Assembly (NCBI GenBank): GCA_017436035.1
Contig: JAFSDV010000008.1
Location: 1-64,000 of the forward strand
DNA from: Oscillospiraceae bacterium
GTDB lineage: Bacteria > Bacillota > Clostridia > Oscillospirales > Oscillospiraceae
Direction of reading: 5' to 3'
DNA: 64,000 bases
Part shown: piece after piece, positions 26,128 to 34,570 of the stretch
How positions within the stretch are numbered: the stretch's first letter is position 1
Layout of the letters: each line of letters starts with the position of its first letter
The notes under the pieces: model-generated
Database searches by the model: none
Seen by the model: the letters and a program-made list of their open reading frames with translations, nothing else
What the model was told of the DNA's origin: nothing
Program-made: the position numbers and the translations under genes

Positions 26128-26619
26128 ATGAAACTTCAGTTTTTAGATGCAGGAGAAGTGGTAACAACCCACGGCGTCCGTGGAGAGTTGAAGATCCTGC
26201 CTTGGGCGGATGGCCCTGAATTTTTACTTGAGTTTAACCGTGTTCGCATTGGTGAAAAGGTGTATGCTGTAGAAAGCTGCCGCGTGCAGAAGACCTGTAA
26301 TCTATTGAAGCTAAACGGCGTGGACACCATGGAGGATGCACAGAAATTGCGCGGGAAGACATTGCAGGTTTTCCGGGATGATGCGGACCCGGATGCGGTG
26401 TTTGTGGCGGAACTGATCGGCGTCGAGGTCATAGCTGACGGAATGTCCATCGGCAAAGTGACAGATGTACTGGACTATCCCGGAAATAAGGTGTATGTGG
26501 TTCAGGGCGAACATAAATATATGATCCCTGCGGTGAAACAATTTATTCTTTCCACAGATCTGGATACCGGTATGATGCAGGTGCGTCTGATCGAGGGGAT
26601 GTGTACTGATGAGAATTGA
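26128..26619 (+). CDS. rimM: Ribosome maturation factor RimM
   Basis: RimM helps late 30S maturation around S19 and the 16S rRNA head. The 163-residue protein has the N-terminal GEVVTTHGVRGELKILPW motif and the PRC-barrel part with ELIGVEVIADG and GNKVYVVQGEHKYMIPAV near 125. The start at 26128 has GAGGAGA before it; an open extension upstream to 26080 is just the hairpin region. It overlaps trmD by 11 bases. Confidence 0.95.
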   Translation: MKLQFLDAGEVVTTHGVRGELKILPWADGPEFLLEFNRVRIGEKVYAVESCRVQKTCNLLKLNGVDTMEDAQKLRGKTLQVFRDDADPDAVFVAELIGVEVIADGMSIGKVTDVLDYPGNKVYVVQGEHKYMIPAVKQFILSTDLDTGMMQVRLIEGMCTDEN

Positions 26620-27388
26620 TATTCTGACACTGTTCCCGGAAACCGTCGGTGATGTGCTGTCTGAAAGTATTTTGGGACGTGCCCAGGAGCGGGGCTTTAT
26701 TCAAATTGAAGCCCATCAAATCCGGGATTACACCGCCAATAAGCAGAATCAGGTTGACGATTATCCTTATGGCGGTGGACGGGGTGCGGTTATGACAGCC
26801 GATCCACTGTACCGTTGTTGGGAGGCTGTCTGCGATCAGGCAGGTGGAGCGGTCCATACGGTTTATATGTCTCCCTGCGGAAAGACCTTTAGGCAGGAGG
26901 ACGCAATTCGTTTGAGTAAAATGGACAATCTGATCTTGGTTTGCGGACATTACGAGGGGATCGATCAGCGGTTTATTGACGAATGTGTTGATGAAGAGTT
27001 GTCCTTGGGTGATTTTGTGCTGACCGGCGGTGAAATTGCGGCTATGGCTGTGACAGATGCGGTTTGCAGAATGGTTCCGGGGGTGCTTGCTGATCCGGAG
27101 TGCTTTGAAGATGAAAGCCATTTTAACGGTCTTTTGGAGTATCCCCAATACAGCAGACCGGCTGTTTGGCACGGCAGAGAAGTACCCCAAATCCTGCTGT
27201 CCGGCAATCATGAAAAGGTGCGCCAATGGCGTCGAAAGCAATCCCTGCGCAGAACCCGGGAAAGACGCCCGGATATGTATGAAAAGCTTGATCTGTCAGG
27301 TAAACAGGATCGGAAGCTTCTTGCGGAAATGGATGCAGAAGACCGCAGTCTTCTGCCTGATACCGCTCCGGCGATTCAAGAGGGTTAA
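26609..27388 (+). CDS. trmD: tRNA (guanine-37-N1) methyltransferase TrmD
   Basis: TrmD methylates G37 of tRNAs reading CNN-type codons and prevents +1 frameshifting. The 259-residue SPOUT protein begins MRIDILTLFPE, and shows QVDDYPYGGGRGAVM near residue 48, the SAM-binding knot CGHYEGIDQRF near 112, and LSLGDFVLTGGEIAAM near 130. Last biosynthetic gene of the unit before the ArsR regulator. Confidence 0.97.
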   Translation: MRIDILTLFPETVGDVLSESILGRAQERGFIQIEAHQIRDYTANKQNQVDDYPYGGGRGAVMTADPLYRCWEAVCDQAGGAVHTVYMSPCGKTFRQEDAIRLSKMDNLILVCGHYEGIDQRFIDECVDEELSLGDFVLTGGEIAAMAVTDAVCRMVPGVLADPECFEDESHFNGLLEYPQYSRPAVWHGREVPQILLSGNHEKVRQWRRKQSLRRTRERRPDMYEKLDLSGKQDRKLLAEMDAEDRSLLPDTAPAIQEG

Positions 27389-27419
27389 ACGGAATAATTA
27401 TAGACAGAAGGTGCTGTAA

Positions 27420-27707
27420 ATGGAACATATGCCTGAACAAGCAATGCAGATCGCGGAATTATTCAAGGTCTTTGGTGATGCAACAAGGGTTCGTATTCTG
27501 GCGCAATTATTTGATCGTGAGGTATGCGTCAACGATATTGCCCAGGCTGTTGATCTGTCACAAAGCGCAGTGTCCCATCAGCTTCGGATTTTGAAGCAGG
27601 CACACTTGATCAAGTATCGCAGGGATGGGAAAAATATTCTGTATTCTCTGGCGGATGACCATGTGCGAACGATTTTGCAGATGGGCTTGGAGCATGTAAC
27701 AGAATAA
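27420..27707 (+). CDS. ArsR/SmtB family metal-responsive repressor
   Basis: A 95-residue winged-helix regulator. The DNA-binding helix region is VNDIAQAVDLSQSAVSHQLR (about residues 38-56). At the C-terminal helix Asp79, His81, His92 and Glu95 are spaced D-x-H-x10-H-x2-E, the same as the alpha-5 zinc site of cyanobacterial SmtB, so zinc (or a similar ion) is the likely signal. Cys36 sits in REVCVND, so an alpha-3N type arsenic/cadmium site cannot be fully excluded. No transporter is adjacent; the zinc importer upstream lies 5 kb away. It follows trmD by 31 bases and may be read through. Confidence 0.9.
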   Translation: MEHMPEQAMQIAELFKVFGDATRVRILAQLFDREVCVNDIAQAVDLSQSAVSHQLRILKQAHLIKYRRDGKNILYSLADDHVRTILQMGLEHVTE

Positions 27708-27726
27708 CAAAATTACTGCAAAATTA

Positions 27727-27766
27727 CAGCGGGAAGTGCGCAATACTTCCCGCTGCTTTTGTTTTT
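27727..27766 (+). terminator. Terminator after the arsR-type gene
   Basis: CAGCGGGAAGT (27727-27737) pairs perfectly with ACTTCCCGCTG (27745-27755) around a 7-base loop, followed by TTTTGTTTTT. It ends the ylxM-to-arsR unit. Confidence 0.92.
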
Positions 27767-27833
27767 CTGAGAGAAAAGGGGCGCTTTTGTCAAAAGGTTT
27801 TGTCCTACACTGTCTCAATTCACGCAGATTCCC

Positions 27834-27863
27834 TTGAATCAGCGCAAAGACCGGTCCTATAAT
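27834..27863 (+). promoter_or_regulatory. Promoter of the membrane protein unit
   Basis: TTGAAT (27834-27839), 18 bases, TATAAT (27858-27863). Transcription should start near 27870, about 24 bases before the 13-codon ORF. Confidence 0.7.
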
Positions 27864-27893
27864 GAGGGCAGATTAGGAAGGGTGGCAGAAAAA

Positions 27894-27935
27894 ATGACAA
27901 AAGAGCTTTTTGAAGCCGCGGAGCGCGGAATATGA
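27894..27935 (+). CDS. Possible 13-residue leader peptide
   Basis: An ATG behind GAAGGGTGGC opens a 13-codon frame (MTKELFEAAERGI) whose TGA overlaps the ATG of the next gene as ATGA. The position right after a promoter, the coupling overlap and a plausible ribosome binding site suggest that it is translated and controls entry into the membrane protein gene. It could equally be the worn remnant of a longer gene; it is too short to judge by content. Confidence 0.4.
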   Translation: MTKELFEAAERGI

Positions 27936-28666
27936 GAAGAACCATGCTGCTGATTGTTGGGTTTGGTGTGTGTTTTGCGGTGCTTTGGCTGCTTTTGAGT
28001 AATTCGGTTACAGTACTGACCTGTGCTGCCGTTTCCAAGCCTCTGTTTCAAATGCATGCACAAACCGGTGGGAATGATGCACAGAAGAAAGAACAGACGC
28101 TGCCTCTTCCGGTATCAGGGACGAGCTTGATAGCCGAACAGATCATGCTCTATGAGGGTGCTTTTTTAGAGGATTCATATACACAGGAAGTGGTTCAGGT
28201 AGCAGCATTACTGATCCGCAATACTGCCCAGTGGGGCGTGGAACGGGCAACGGTTGTATTAGAATCGGGGAGCTGTACTTATGTATTTGAAGCAGATTCA
28301 ATTCCGCCCGGTGAAGCTGTGTTGGTGCTGGAAAAGAATCAGAGGGCTTATGGGGCACAGTCGTTTACTGCTTGCTATGGAACATCAGATTGCACAGCGG
28401 AGGATTGGAGCTGTTCGGAAACGGTGGATATTCAATGCGTAGATATTGGTACAGTTACTGTTACGAATCAGACAAACCAAGTGTTGATCGGGATCATGCT
28501 ATACTATAAAAACTATATTGCTGATCCGGGCTTTTTTGTAGGCGGACGCTCTAACGTTCATCTGATCGAACGTATGGAACCAGGTCAGACTATATACATA
28601 TATCCATTATTTTATGCAAAAGAATACAGTCGTTTTGCAAGAATTGAGATTCAGGATTGTTTGTGA
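27932..28666 (+). CDS. Membrane-anchored protein of unknown function
   Basis: A 244-residue protein I do not recognise. Residues about 5-23 are one hydrophobic segment with no lipobox, so it is probably an N-terminal anchor with a 200-residue extracytoplasmic part. That part has several cysteines (near 151, 159, 165, 173) and beta-rich stretches, with repeated VALLIRNTAQWGVERATVVL-like strands that recall an Ig-like or accessory fold. No ribosome binding site is present except through the overlapping 13-codon ORF. Nothing in the neighbourhood hints at its job. Confidence 0.7.
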   Translation: MRRTMLLIVGFGVCFAVLWLLLSNSVTVLTCAAVSKPLFQMHAQTGGNDAQKKEQTLPLPVSGTSLIAEQIMLYEGAFLEDSYTQEVVQVAALLIRNTAQWGVERATVVLESGSCTYVFEADSIPPGEAVLVLEKNQRAYGAQSFTACYGTSDCTAEDWSCSETVDIQCVDIGTVTVTNQTNQVLIGIMLYYKNYIADPGFFVGGRSNVHLIERMEPGQTIYIYPLFYAKEYSRFARIEIQDCL

Positions 28667-28782
28667 TCTGCTGCTGAAACGTGTATTGGAACGCCTTGGT
28701 TTTCAGCATATTGCAGTGCTTTTTGTGCATTTGGATGAAAGTTTGGGGGTTCTGGAGCGATTCGTGCATAAAATCGCTAAAA

Positions 28783-28800
28783 ATTGAATAAATATGTAAA
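28783..28800. promoter_or_regulatory. Candidate ARG box (ArgR/AhrC site) upstream of argG
   Basis: ATTGAATAAATATGTAAA matches, by eye, about 13 of 18 positions of the Bacillus AhrC consensus CATGAATAAAAATKCAAK as I remember it. It lies five bases before the argG -35 hexamer, a sensible place for arginine repression. The regulator gene is not in the window. Confidence 0.55.
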
Positions 28801-28805
28801 ATAGG

Positions 28806-28834
28806 TTGACATATTCGGGAGGCTGATGTATAAT
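28806..28834 (+). promoter_or_regulatory. Consensus sigma-A promoter of the arginine operon
   Basis: TTGACA (28806-28811), 17 bases, TATAAT (28829-28834), both hexamers perfect. About 41 bases separate it from the argG start, too short for an attenuator, so control probably acts on initiation. Confidence 0.93.
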
Positions 28835-28875
28835 TTGCCGTATATTAGAGAATGAACTCTTAGGAGGAATGTATT

Positions 28876-30090
28876 GTGAATAAAGAATCTATCAAAAAGG
28901 TCGTGCTGGCCTATTCTGGCGGCTTGGACACTTCTATTATCATCCCTTGGCTGAAGGAAAATTACAATAACTGTGAAGTCATTGCAGTTTCCGGTAATGT
29001 GGGTCAAGCCGATGAGCTGGAGGGTCTGGAAGAGAAGGCACTGAAGACCGGCGCTTCCAAGCTGTATGTACTGGACCAGACCGACGATTATGTGGACAAT
29101 TACATTATCCCGACCATGAAGGCGGGCGCGGTGTATGAGGACTATCTGCTGGGTACGAGCCACGCACGTCCCTGTATCGCTAAGGGCTTGGTGGAGATCG
29201 CTCTGAAGGAGGGCGCAGATGCCATCTGCCACGGCTGTACCGGCAAGGGTAATGACCAGGTTCGTTTTGAACTGGCGATCAAGCATTTCGCACCCAATAT
29301 GCCGATCATCGCCCCTTGGCGGGAGTGGGATATTAAATCCCGTGAAGAGGAGATCGAGTACGCAGAAGCCCACAACATTCCCTTGAAGATCACCCGTGAG
29401 ACCAATTACTCCAAGGACAAAAACCTGTGGCACTTGAGCCATGAGGGTATGGATCTAGAAGATACCGGAAACGAGCCTCAGTATGAAAAGCCCGGATTTT
29501 TGGAAATGGGCGTTTCTCCCATTCAGGCTCCCGATGTACCTACATACGTGACCCTGGAGTTTGAGCAGGGCGTTCCGGTTGCACTGGACGGCGAAAAGAT
29601 GAGCGCGAAGAATATTATTCTGAAGCTGAATCAGATCGGCGGCGCAAACGGTATCGGCATTATCGACATTGTAGAAAACCGGCTGGTAGGTATGAAGTGC
29701 CGCGGCGTGTATGAAACGCCCGGCGGTACGATCCTTTATAAGGCGCACAGCGTGCTGGAGAGCGTCTGCCTGGACAAGATGACACTCCACGAAAAGCAGA
29801 GACTGTCGATCACCTTTGCAGAGCTGGTTTATAACGGTCAGTGGTTTACCCCCCTGCGGGAAGCTCTCAGTGCCTTTGTTGATAAGACGCAGGAGTGCGT
29901 GACCGGTAAAGTTCGCCTGAAGCTTTACAAGGGCAATATGATCAACGCCGGTGTTTGGAGTCCCTATTCCCTTTACAGCGAGGCGATCGCTACCTTTGGT
30001 GAGAGTGACTACAATCAGGCAGACGCAGCCGGATTTATCAATCTGTATGGCCTGCCGATCAAGGTCAAGGCTATGGTCGACGGCAAGTAA
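28876..30090 (+). CDS. argG: Argininosuccinate synthase
   Basis: ArgG joins citrulline and aspartate with ATP to argininosuccinate. The 404-residue protein has the N-terminal pyrophosphatase loop [10 protein letters not shown] near residue 12, [14 protein letters not shown] near 118, and GRNDxVE-type region replaced by the expected [20 protein letters not shown] near 270. The start is GTG at 28876, read from TAGGAGGA eight bases before; no in-frame ATG is nearby. First gene of argGHCJBDF. Confidence 0.96.
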   Translation: MNKESIKKVVLAYSGGLDTSIIIPWLKENYNNCEVIAVSGNVGQADELEGLEEKALKTGASKLYVLDQTDDYVDNYIIPTMKAGAVYEDYLLGTSHARPCIAKGLVEIALKEGADAICHGCTGKGNDQVRFELAIKHFAPNMPIIAPWREWDIKSREEEIEYAEAHNIPLKITRETNYSKDKNLWHLSHEGMDLEDTGNEPQYEKPGFLEMGVSPIQAPDVPTYVTLEFEQGVPVALDGEKMSAKNIILKLNQIGGANGIGIIDIVENRLVGMKCRGVYETPGGTILYKAHSVLESVCLDKMTLHEKQRLSITFAELVYNGQWFTPLREALSAFVDKTQECVTGKVRLKLYKGNMINAGVWSPYSLYSEAIATFGESDYNQADAAGFINLYGLPIKVKAMVDGK

Positions 30091-30104
30091 TTTGATACGA
30101 TTAT

Positions 30105-30142
30105 GTAGGGCGGGGGCTTGCCCCCGCCATACAGTGTTTTTT
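30105..30142 (+). terminator. GC-rich hairpin with T-run between argG and argH
   Basis: GGCGGGGG (30109-30116) pairs with CCCCCGCC (30121-30128); a flanking GTA/TAC pair extends it. GTGTTTTTTT follows after a few bases. It could end part of the argG transcripts or stabilise the upstream message. The core (GTAGGGCGGGGGC) also looks like dispersed palindromic repeats in gut Clostridia genomes. Confidence 0.6.
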
Positions 30143-30158
30143 TGAGGAGATACAGAGC

Positions 30159-31535
30159 ATGGCAAAGATGTGGACCGGAAGAACAGACGGTAAAACAGAG
30201 AAGCTTGCAGATGATTTTAATTCATCGATCCGCTTTGACAGCAGGATGTACCGGCAGGATATTACAGGGTCAATGGCCCATGCTTCCATGTTGGCTGAGC
30301 AGGGGATCATTTCTAATGAAGATGCGGAAACATTGATTGTCGGGCTGGAGCAGATTTTGCAGGATATTGAAAGCGGCAAGCTGTCCATAGACATGGAAAG
30401 TGAAGATATCCATATGTTTGTGGAGCAGGAGCTGACCGACCGTTTGGGTGATGTGGGCAAAAAGCTGCACACCGCAAGAAGCCGCAACGATCAAGTGGCG
30501 TTGGATATCCGGATGTATCTGCGGGACGAGATCGATCAGATTGGACAGTTAGTCAAAACACTGATCGGTGCGATTGTTGATAAAGCAGAAATGTATCAGG
30601 ATGCGATCATGCCCGGCTATACCCATCTTCAGCGCGCCCAACCCATTACCTTCGGTCACCATCTGATGGCCTATGCTATGATGCTCCTGCGGGACCTGGA
30701 ACGCTTGAAGGATACCCGCAAACGAATGAATCAATCACCGATTGGCTGCTGTGCGCTGGCCGGCACCACTTATGACACTGACCGCTTATTCGAGGCAAAG
30801 CAGTTGGGTTTTGACGGTATCTGTATGAACTCTTTGGACGGCGTTTCTGACCGGGATTTCTGTGTGGAGCTGATGAGCACCATCAGCCTGCTGATGATGC
30901 ACCTGTCCCGGTTCTCAGAAGAGCTGATCCTGTGGACAAGCTGGGAGTTTAAGTTTGTGGAGCTGTCTGATGCCTATACTACCGGTTCGTCTATTATGCC
31001 TCAAAAGAAGAATCCGGACATGGCAGAGCTGGTGCGGGGCAAGACCGGCCGTGTTTACGGTGATCTGATGGCATTGCTGACCACCTTGAAAGGACTGCCT
31101 CTTGCCTATAATAAAGATATGCAAGAGGATAAGGAGGCTGTGTTTGACGCCTGTGATACAGCAAAAATGTGCCTGCAGGTATTTTCCGGTATGATCGAAA
31201 CGTTGACTGCTAATCGGGAAAATATGCTCAAGGCTGCGCAGAAGGGCTTTATCAACGCGACAGATCTTGCGGACTATCTGGTCAAGAAGGGTATGCCTTT
31301 CCGAAATGCCTATAAAATTGCAGGACAGCTGGTGGCACAGTGTATTCGGGAAAATACGGTGCTGGAAGAGCTGAGTTTGGAAACATATCAGTCTTACAGC
31401 GATCTGTTTGAGCAGGACCTTTATCCTGAAATTGACCTGAGAACCTGTGTGGAAAAACGGATTTCGGAGGGCGGCACTTCGGTTGCGTCTGTGAAAAAGC
31501 AGATATCATATGTGAAGGAAACACTGGATTTATGA
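30159..31535 (+). CDS. argH: Argininosuccinate lyase
   Basis: ArgH splits argininosuccinate into arginine and fumarate. The 458-residue member of the fumarase/aspartase family has HTARSRNDQVALD near residue 106, GYTHLQRAQPITFGHH near 152 and the signature GSSIMPQKKNPD near 278 holding the catalytic serine loop. The start ATG 30159 follows GAGGAGA. It overlaps argC by four bases (ATGA). Confidence 0.97.
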   Translation: MAKMWTGRTDGKTEKLADDFNSSIRFDSRMYRQDITGSMAHASMLAEQGIISNEDAETLIVGLEQILQDIESGKLSIDMESEDIHMFVEQELTDRLGDVGKKLHTARSRNDQVALDIRMYLRDEIDQIGQLVKTLIGAIVDKAEMYQDAIMPGYTHLQRAQPITFGHHLMAYAMMLLRDLERLKDTRKRMNQSPIGCCALAGTTYDTDRLFEAKQLGFDGICMNSLDGVSDRDFCVELMSTISLLMMHLSRFSEELILWTSWEFKFVELSDAYTTGSSIMPQKKNPDMAELVRGKTGRVYGDLMALLTTLKGLPLAYNKDMQEDKEAVFDACDTAKMCLQVFSGMIETLTANRENMLKAAQKGFINATDLADYLVKKGMPFRNAYKIAGQLVAQCIRENTVLEELSLETYQSYSDLFEQDLYPEIDLRTCVEKRISEGGTSVASVKKQISYVKETLDL

Positions 31536-32461
31536 CGAAAGTTTTTATTGACGGCAGTGCAGGTACAACAGGCTTGCGCATCAGTGACCGGCTGGCACAG
31601 CGGAAAGATTTGAAGCTGATCCGGCTGCCGGAGGAATTAAGAAAAGATGCCGCTGCCCGGGCGGAGGCGATCAATGGCGCAGATATTGTATTCCTGTGCT
31701 TACCGGATGCAGCGGCAATAGAGGCGGTAGCACTGGTTGAAAGTGACCGGGTGCGGATCATCGATACTTCTACCGCCCATCGCACCAACGGGGAATGGAC
31801 TTACGGATTTCCGGAGCTGGCAGGTCTTCGGCAAAAAATTGCCGGCGCAAAGCGTATTGCAAATCCGGGCTGCCATGCCAGCGGTTTTATTGCACTGGCA
31901 GCACCGCTGGTGCAGGAGAGGATCATTCCTGTAGATTTGCAGGTATCCTGTTTTTCCTTGACCGGTTATTCAGGCGGCGGCAAAAAAATGATTGCGGAAT
32001 ATGAGTCTGCGGATAGAAACTCCTTGCTAAAGGGTCCCCGTCAGTATGCGCTGACCCAGCAGCACAAGCACCTGAAAGAGATGGCGAAGCTGAGCGGTAT
32101 TGTCAATCTGCCTGTTTTTTGCCCTATTGTTGCGGACTTTTACAGCGGTATGGAAGTGACGATCCCGCTGTTTGCGGACAGAATCAATGGAACTGCGGAG
32201 CAGATCCGTCAGATCTATCGGGATTATTATAGCGTTGGACTGGTGCATTACAGTGATGAACCGGATCAGGACGGTTTTCTTTCTGCTGCGGCCTATTCCG
32301 GGCGGGACGATCTGCAGGTCAGTGTCCATGGCAATGAGGAACGGATCCTGCTGACTGCCAGGTTTGATAATCTGGGGAAAGGCGCGTCCGGTGCAGCTAT
32401 TCAGAATATGAATATTTTACTGGGTCTTGATGAAGCGACAGGGCTGAATATCGAAAAATAA
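31532..32461 (+). CDS. argC: N-acetyl-gamma-glutamyl-phosphate reductase, type 2
   Basis: ArgC reduces N-acetylglutamyl phosphate to the semialdehyde with NADPH. At 309 residues it belongs to the shorter type 2 group. It begins KVFIDGSAGTTGLRI (nucleotide-binding loop), has FLCLPDAAA near residue 57, and the active-site cysteine about residue 113 in NPGCHASG. The SLTGYSGGGKKMI segment follows near 145. It overlaps argH by four bases and precedes argJ by 13. Confidence 0.95.
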   Translation: MTKVFIDGSAGTTGLRISDRLAQRKDLKLIRLPEELRKDAAARAEAINGADIVFLCLPDAAAIEAVALVESDRVRIIDTSTAHRTNGEWTYGFPELAGLRQKIAGAKRIANPGCHASGFIALAAPLVQERIIPVDLQVSCFSLTGYSGGGKKMIAEYESADRNSLLKGPRQYALTQQHKHLKEMAKLSGIVNLPVFCPIVADFYSGMEVTIPLFADRINGTAEQIRQIYRDYYSVGLVHYSDEPDQDGFLSAAAYSGRDDLQVSVHGNEERILLTARFDNLGKGASGAAIQNMNILLGLDEATGLNIEK

Positions 32462-32474
32462 AGAGAGGAATAAG

Positions 32475-33689
32475 ATGAAACAGATTTCTGGCGGCGTTTG
32501 CGCCGCAAAGGGTTTTCGTGCCAATGGCATCCACTGTGGGATCCGGCATAACCGAACAAAAAGAGACCTGGCACTGATTGTCAGTGACGTGCCTGCTGCC
32601 GCAGCTGCGGTATATACCACCAATCTGGTCAAGGGCGCACCCTTGACTGTTACAAAGAAGCATTTGGCAAACGGTGTTGCTCAGGCGGTGATCTGCAACA
32701 GCGGTAATGCCAATACCTGCAATGCCAACGGTCTGGAAATTGCGGAAGCAATGAGTGCGCTTGTGGAGCAGGCAACCGGTATTTGTGCCGACAACGTGGT
32801 TGTTGCTTCCACAGGCGTGATCGGTCAGCCCTTGAATCTTGAACCCATCGCCGCGGGTGTTGGAGCTTTGGCTGCGAGCCTGTCGGATCAGGGAAGCGGT
32901 GTGGCTGCTGAGGCAATCATGACAACGGATACCCGTATGAAAGAAGTTGCGGTGGAGTTTACTGTTGGCGGCAAACTCTGCCATATGGGCGGCATTGCTA
33001 AGGGCAGCGGTATGATTCATCCCAATATGGCAACCATGCTGGTGTTTATCACGACTGACGCAGCCATCAGCTCTGAAATGCTGCAAAAGGCACTTTCCGG
33101 TGATATTGCATCTACTTTCAATATGCTGAGCATCGACGGAGATACCTCAACCAATGATATGGTCACGGTTTTGGCAAACGGCTTGGCTGAAAATGCGCCG
33201 ATCACTTCTGAGGGTGCAGATTTTACTGCATTTATGGAAGCACTCAATACAGTGAATGTAACACTTTGCCGGATGATCGCCGGCGACGGTGAGGGCGCAA
33301 CCAAGCTGCTTGAATGTAAAGTTTCCGGTGCTGGCACAGAAGAAGCTGCGAAGAAAAGCGCGAAAAGCGTGATCTGTTCCAGCTTGCTGAAGGCCGCAAT
33401 GTTTGGTGCAGATGCTAACTGGGGACGTGTGCTGTGTGCCATCGGTTACAGCGGCGCGGATGTAGATGTGAACAAGATCGATGTGTCATTCCGTTCCGCA
33501 AAGGGTGAGATTCAGGTTTGCAAGGATGGTGCAGGTGTAGCGTTCAGCGAAGAACTGGCCAAGCAGATCCTGCTTGAAAACGAGATCGAAATTTTGGTCT
33601 GTGTGGGGGACGGTCCGTACAGTGCCTGTGCATGGGGCTGTGACCTGACTTATGACTATGTGAAGATCAATGGAGACTACCGCACATAA
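32475..33689 (+). CDS. argJ: Ornithine acetyltransferase / glutamate N-acetyltransferase ArgJ
   Basis: ArgJ moves the acetyl group from N-acetylornithine to glutamate, making the pathway cyclic; many ArgJ proteins can also use acetyl-CoA. The 404-residue precursor has the self-cleavage site at GMIHPNMAT-ML, with Thr187 as nucleophile of the beta chain. Other family marks are the GGVCAAKGFRANGIHCG start and NSVTVDGDTSTND-type segment SIDGDTSTNDMV near 218. No argA gene or argE is seen here, consistent with a cyclic pathway. Confidence 0.96.
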   Translation: MKQISGGVCAAKGFRANGIHCGIRHNRTKRDLALIVSDVPAAAAAVYTTNLVKGAPLTVTKKHLANGVAQAVICNSGNANTCNANGLEIAEAMSALVEQATGICADNVVVASTGVIGQPLNLEPIAAGVGALAASLSDQGSGVAAEAIMTTDTRMKEVAVEFTVGGKLCHMGGIAKGSGMIHPNMATMLVFITTDAAISSEMLQKALSGDIASTFNMLSIDGDTSTNDMVTVLANGLAENAPITSEGADFTAFMEALNTVNVTLCRMIAGDGEGATKLLECKVSGAGTEEAAKKSAKSVICSSLLKAAMFGADANWGRVLCAIGYSGADVDVNKIDVSFRSAKGEIQVCKDGAGVAFSEELAKQILLENEIEILVCVGDGPYSACAWGCDLTYDYVKINGDYRT

Positions 33690-33702
33690 GAGGAGTGACG
33701 AA

Positions 33703-34566
33703 ATGGAAACAAATTTTTCCAATGCAGATCGGGCTGAGGTGCTGACCGCTGCACTTCCGTACATTAAGAAGTATAGTGGTAAAATCGTTGTGATCAAATA
33801 CGGCGGCAATGCTATGATCAATCCGCAGCTGAAAGAGCAGGTTATGGAGGATATTGCACTGCTGTGGCTCATTGGTGTTAAGGTGGTTTTGGTTCACGGC
33901 GGTGGTCCGGAGATCAGTGAGACGATGGAAAAGCTGGGCAAAAAGGCTGTGTTTGTAGACGGCCTGCGTGTCACGGATAAGGAAACTGTCGACATTGTAC
34001 AGATGGTGCTTGCCGGTAAGGTCAATAAGACACTGGTCAATCTGATCCAGATGAAGGGCGGACATGCAGTGGGTCTTTCCGGTATTGACGGCGGTATCAT
34101 CGAGGCAACAATGAAAAATGAGGCACTTGGATATGTGGGCGAGATTACAAAGATCCGCACCCAGCCTATCACAGACTTGCTGGAGAAAAATTACATACCT
34201 GTGATCTCAACTGTTGCCAGTGACCGCCACGGAAATACTTATAACATCAACGGTGATACAGCTGCTGCCTATATTGCAGGCGCGCTGAACGCGGAGCGGT
34301 TGATCATGATGACGGATATTGCGGGAATCCTCCGTGATAAGGATGACGCCTCTACACTGATTCCCCACATCACAGTTGAGGAAGCAAAGAAGCTTTATGA
34401 GGACGGTGTGATTTCCGGCGGCATGATCCCGAAGGTGGACTGCTGTATCGAGGCACTTGCCCACGGCGTGGAAAATGTAGTTATTATGGATGGGCGGATT
34501 CCCCATTCTATTTTGATGGAGCTGCTTACTGATGAGGGCGCAGGCACGATGGTGACAAAGGATTGA
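33703..34566 (+). CDS. argB: Acetylglutamate kinase
   Basis: ArgB phosphorylates N-acetylglutamate and is often the arginine-inhibited step in cyclic pathways. The 287-residue amino acid kinase has VIKYGGNAM near residue 28, LVHGGGPEIS near 65 and NINGDTAAAYIAGAL near 180. The frame extends to 33670, but AGAGGAG at 33689-33695 favours ATG 33703. An N-terminal helix of about 25 residues before the core (AEVLTAALPYIKKY) resembles the extension of arginine-sensitive hexameric enzymes. Confidence 0.96.
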   Translation: METNFSNADRAEVLTAALPYIKKYSGKIVVIKYGGNAMINPQLKEQVMEDIALLWLIGVKVVLVHGGGPEISETMEKLGKKAVFVDGLRVTDKETVDIVQMVLAGKVNKTLVNLIQMKGGHAVGLSGIDGGIIEATMKNEALGYVGEITKIRTQPITDLLEKNYIPVISTVASDRHGNTYNINGDTAAAYIAGALNAERLIMMTDIAGILRDKDDASTLIPHITVEEAKKLYEDGVISGGMIPKVDCCIEALAHGVENVVIMDGRIPHSILMELLTDEGAGTMVTKD

Positions 34567-34570
34567 TTTG

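Noticed and set aside
28614..28787. A 57-codon ORF (MQKNTVVLQELRFR...) overlapping the end of the unknown membrane protein gene
   Set aside because: It looks somewhat protein-like, but it has no ribosome binding site, overlaps 53 bases of the upstream gene in another frame and runs into the candidate ARG box. Kept out of the gene list.
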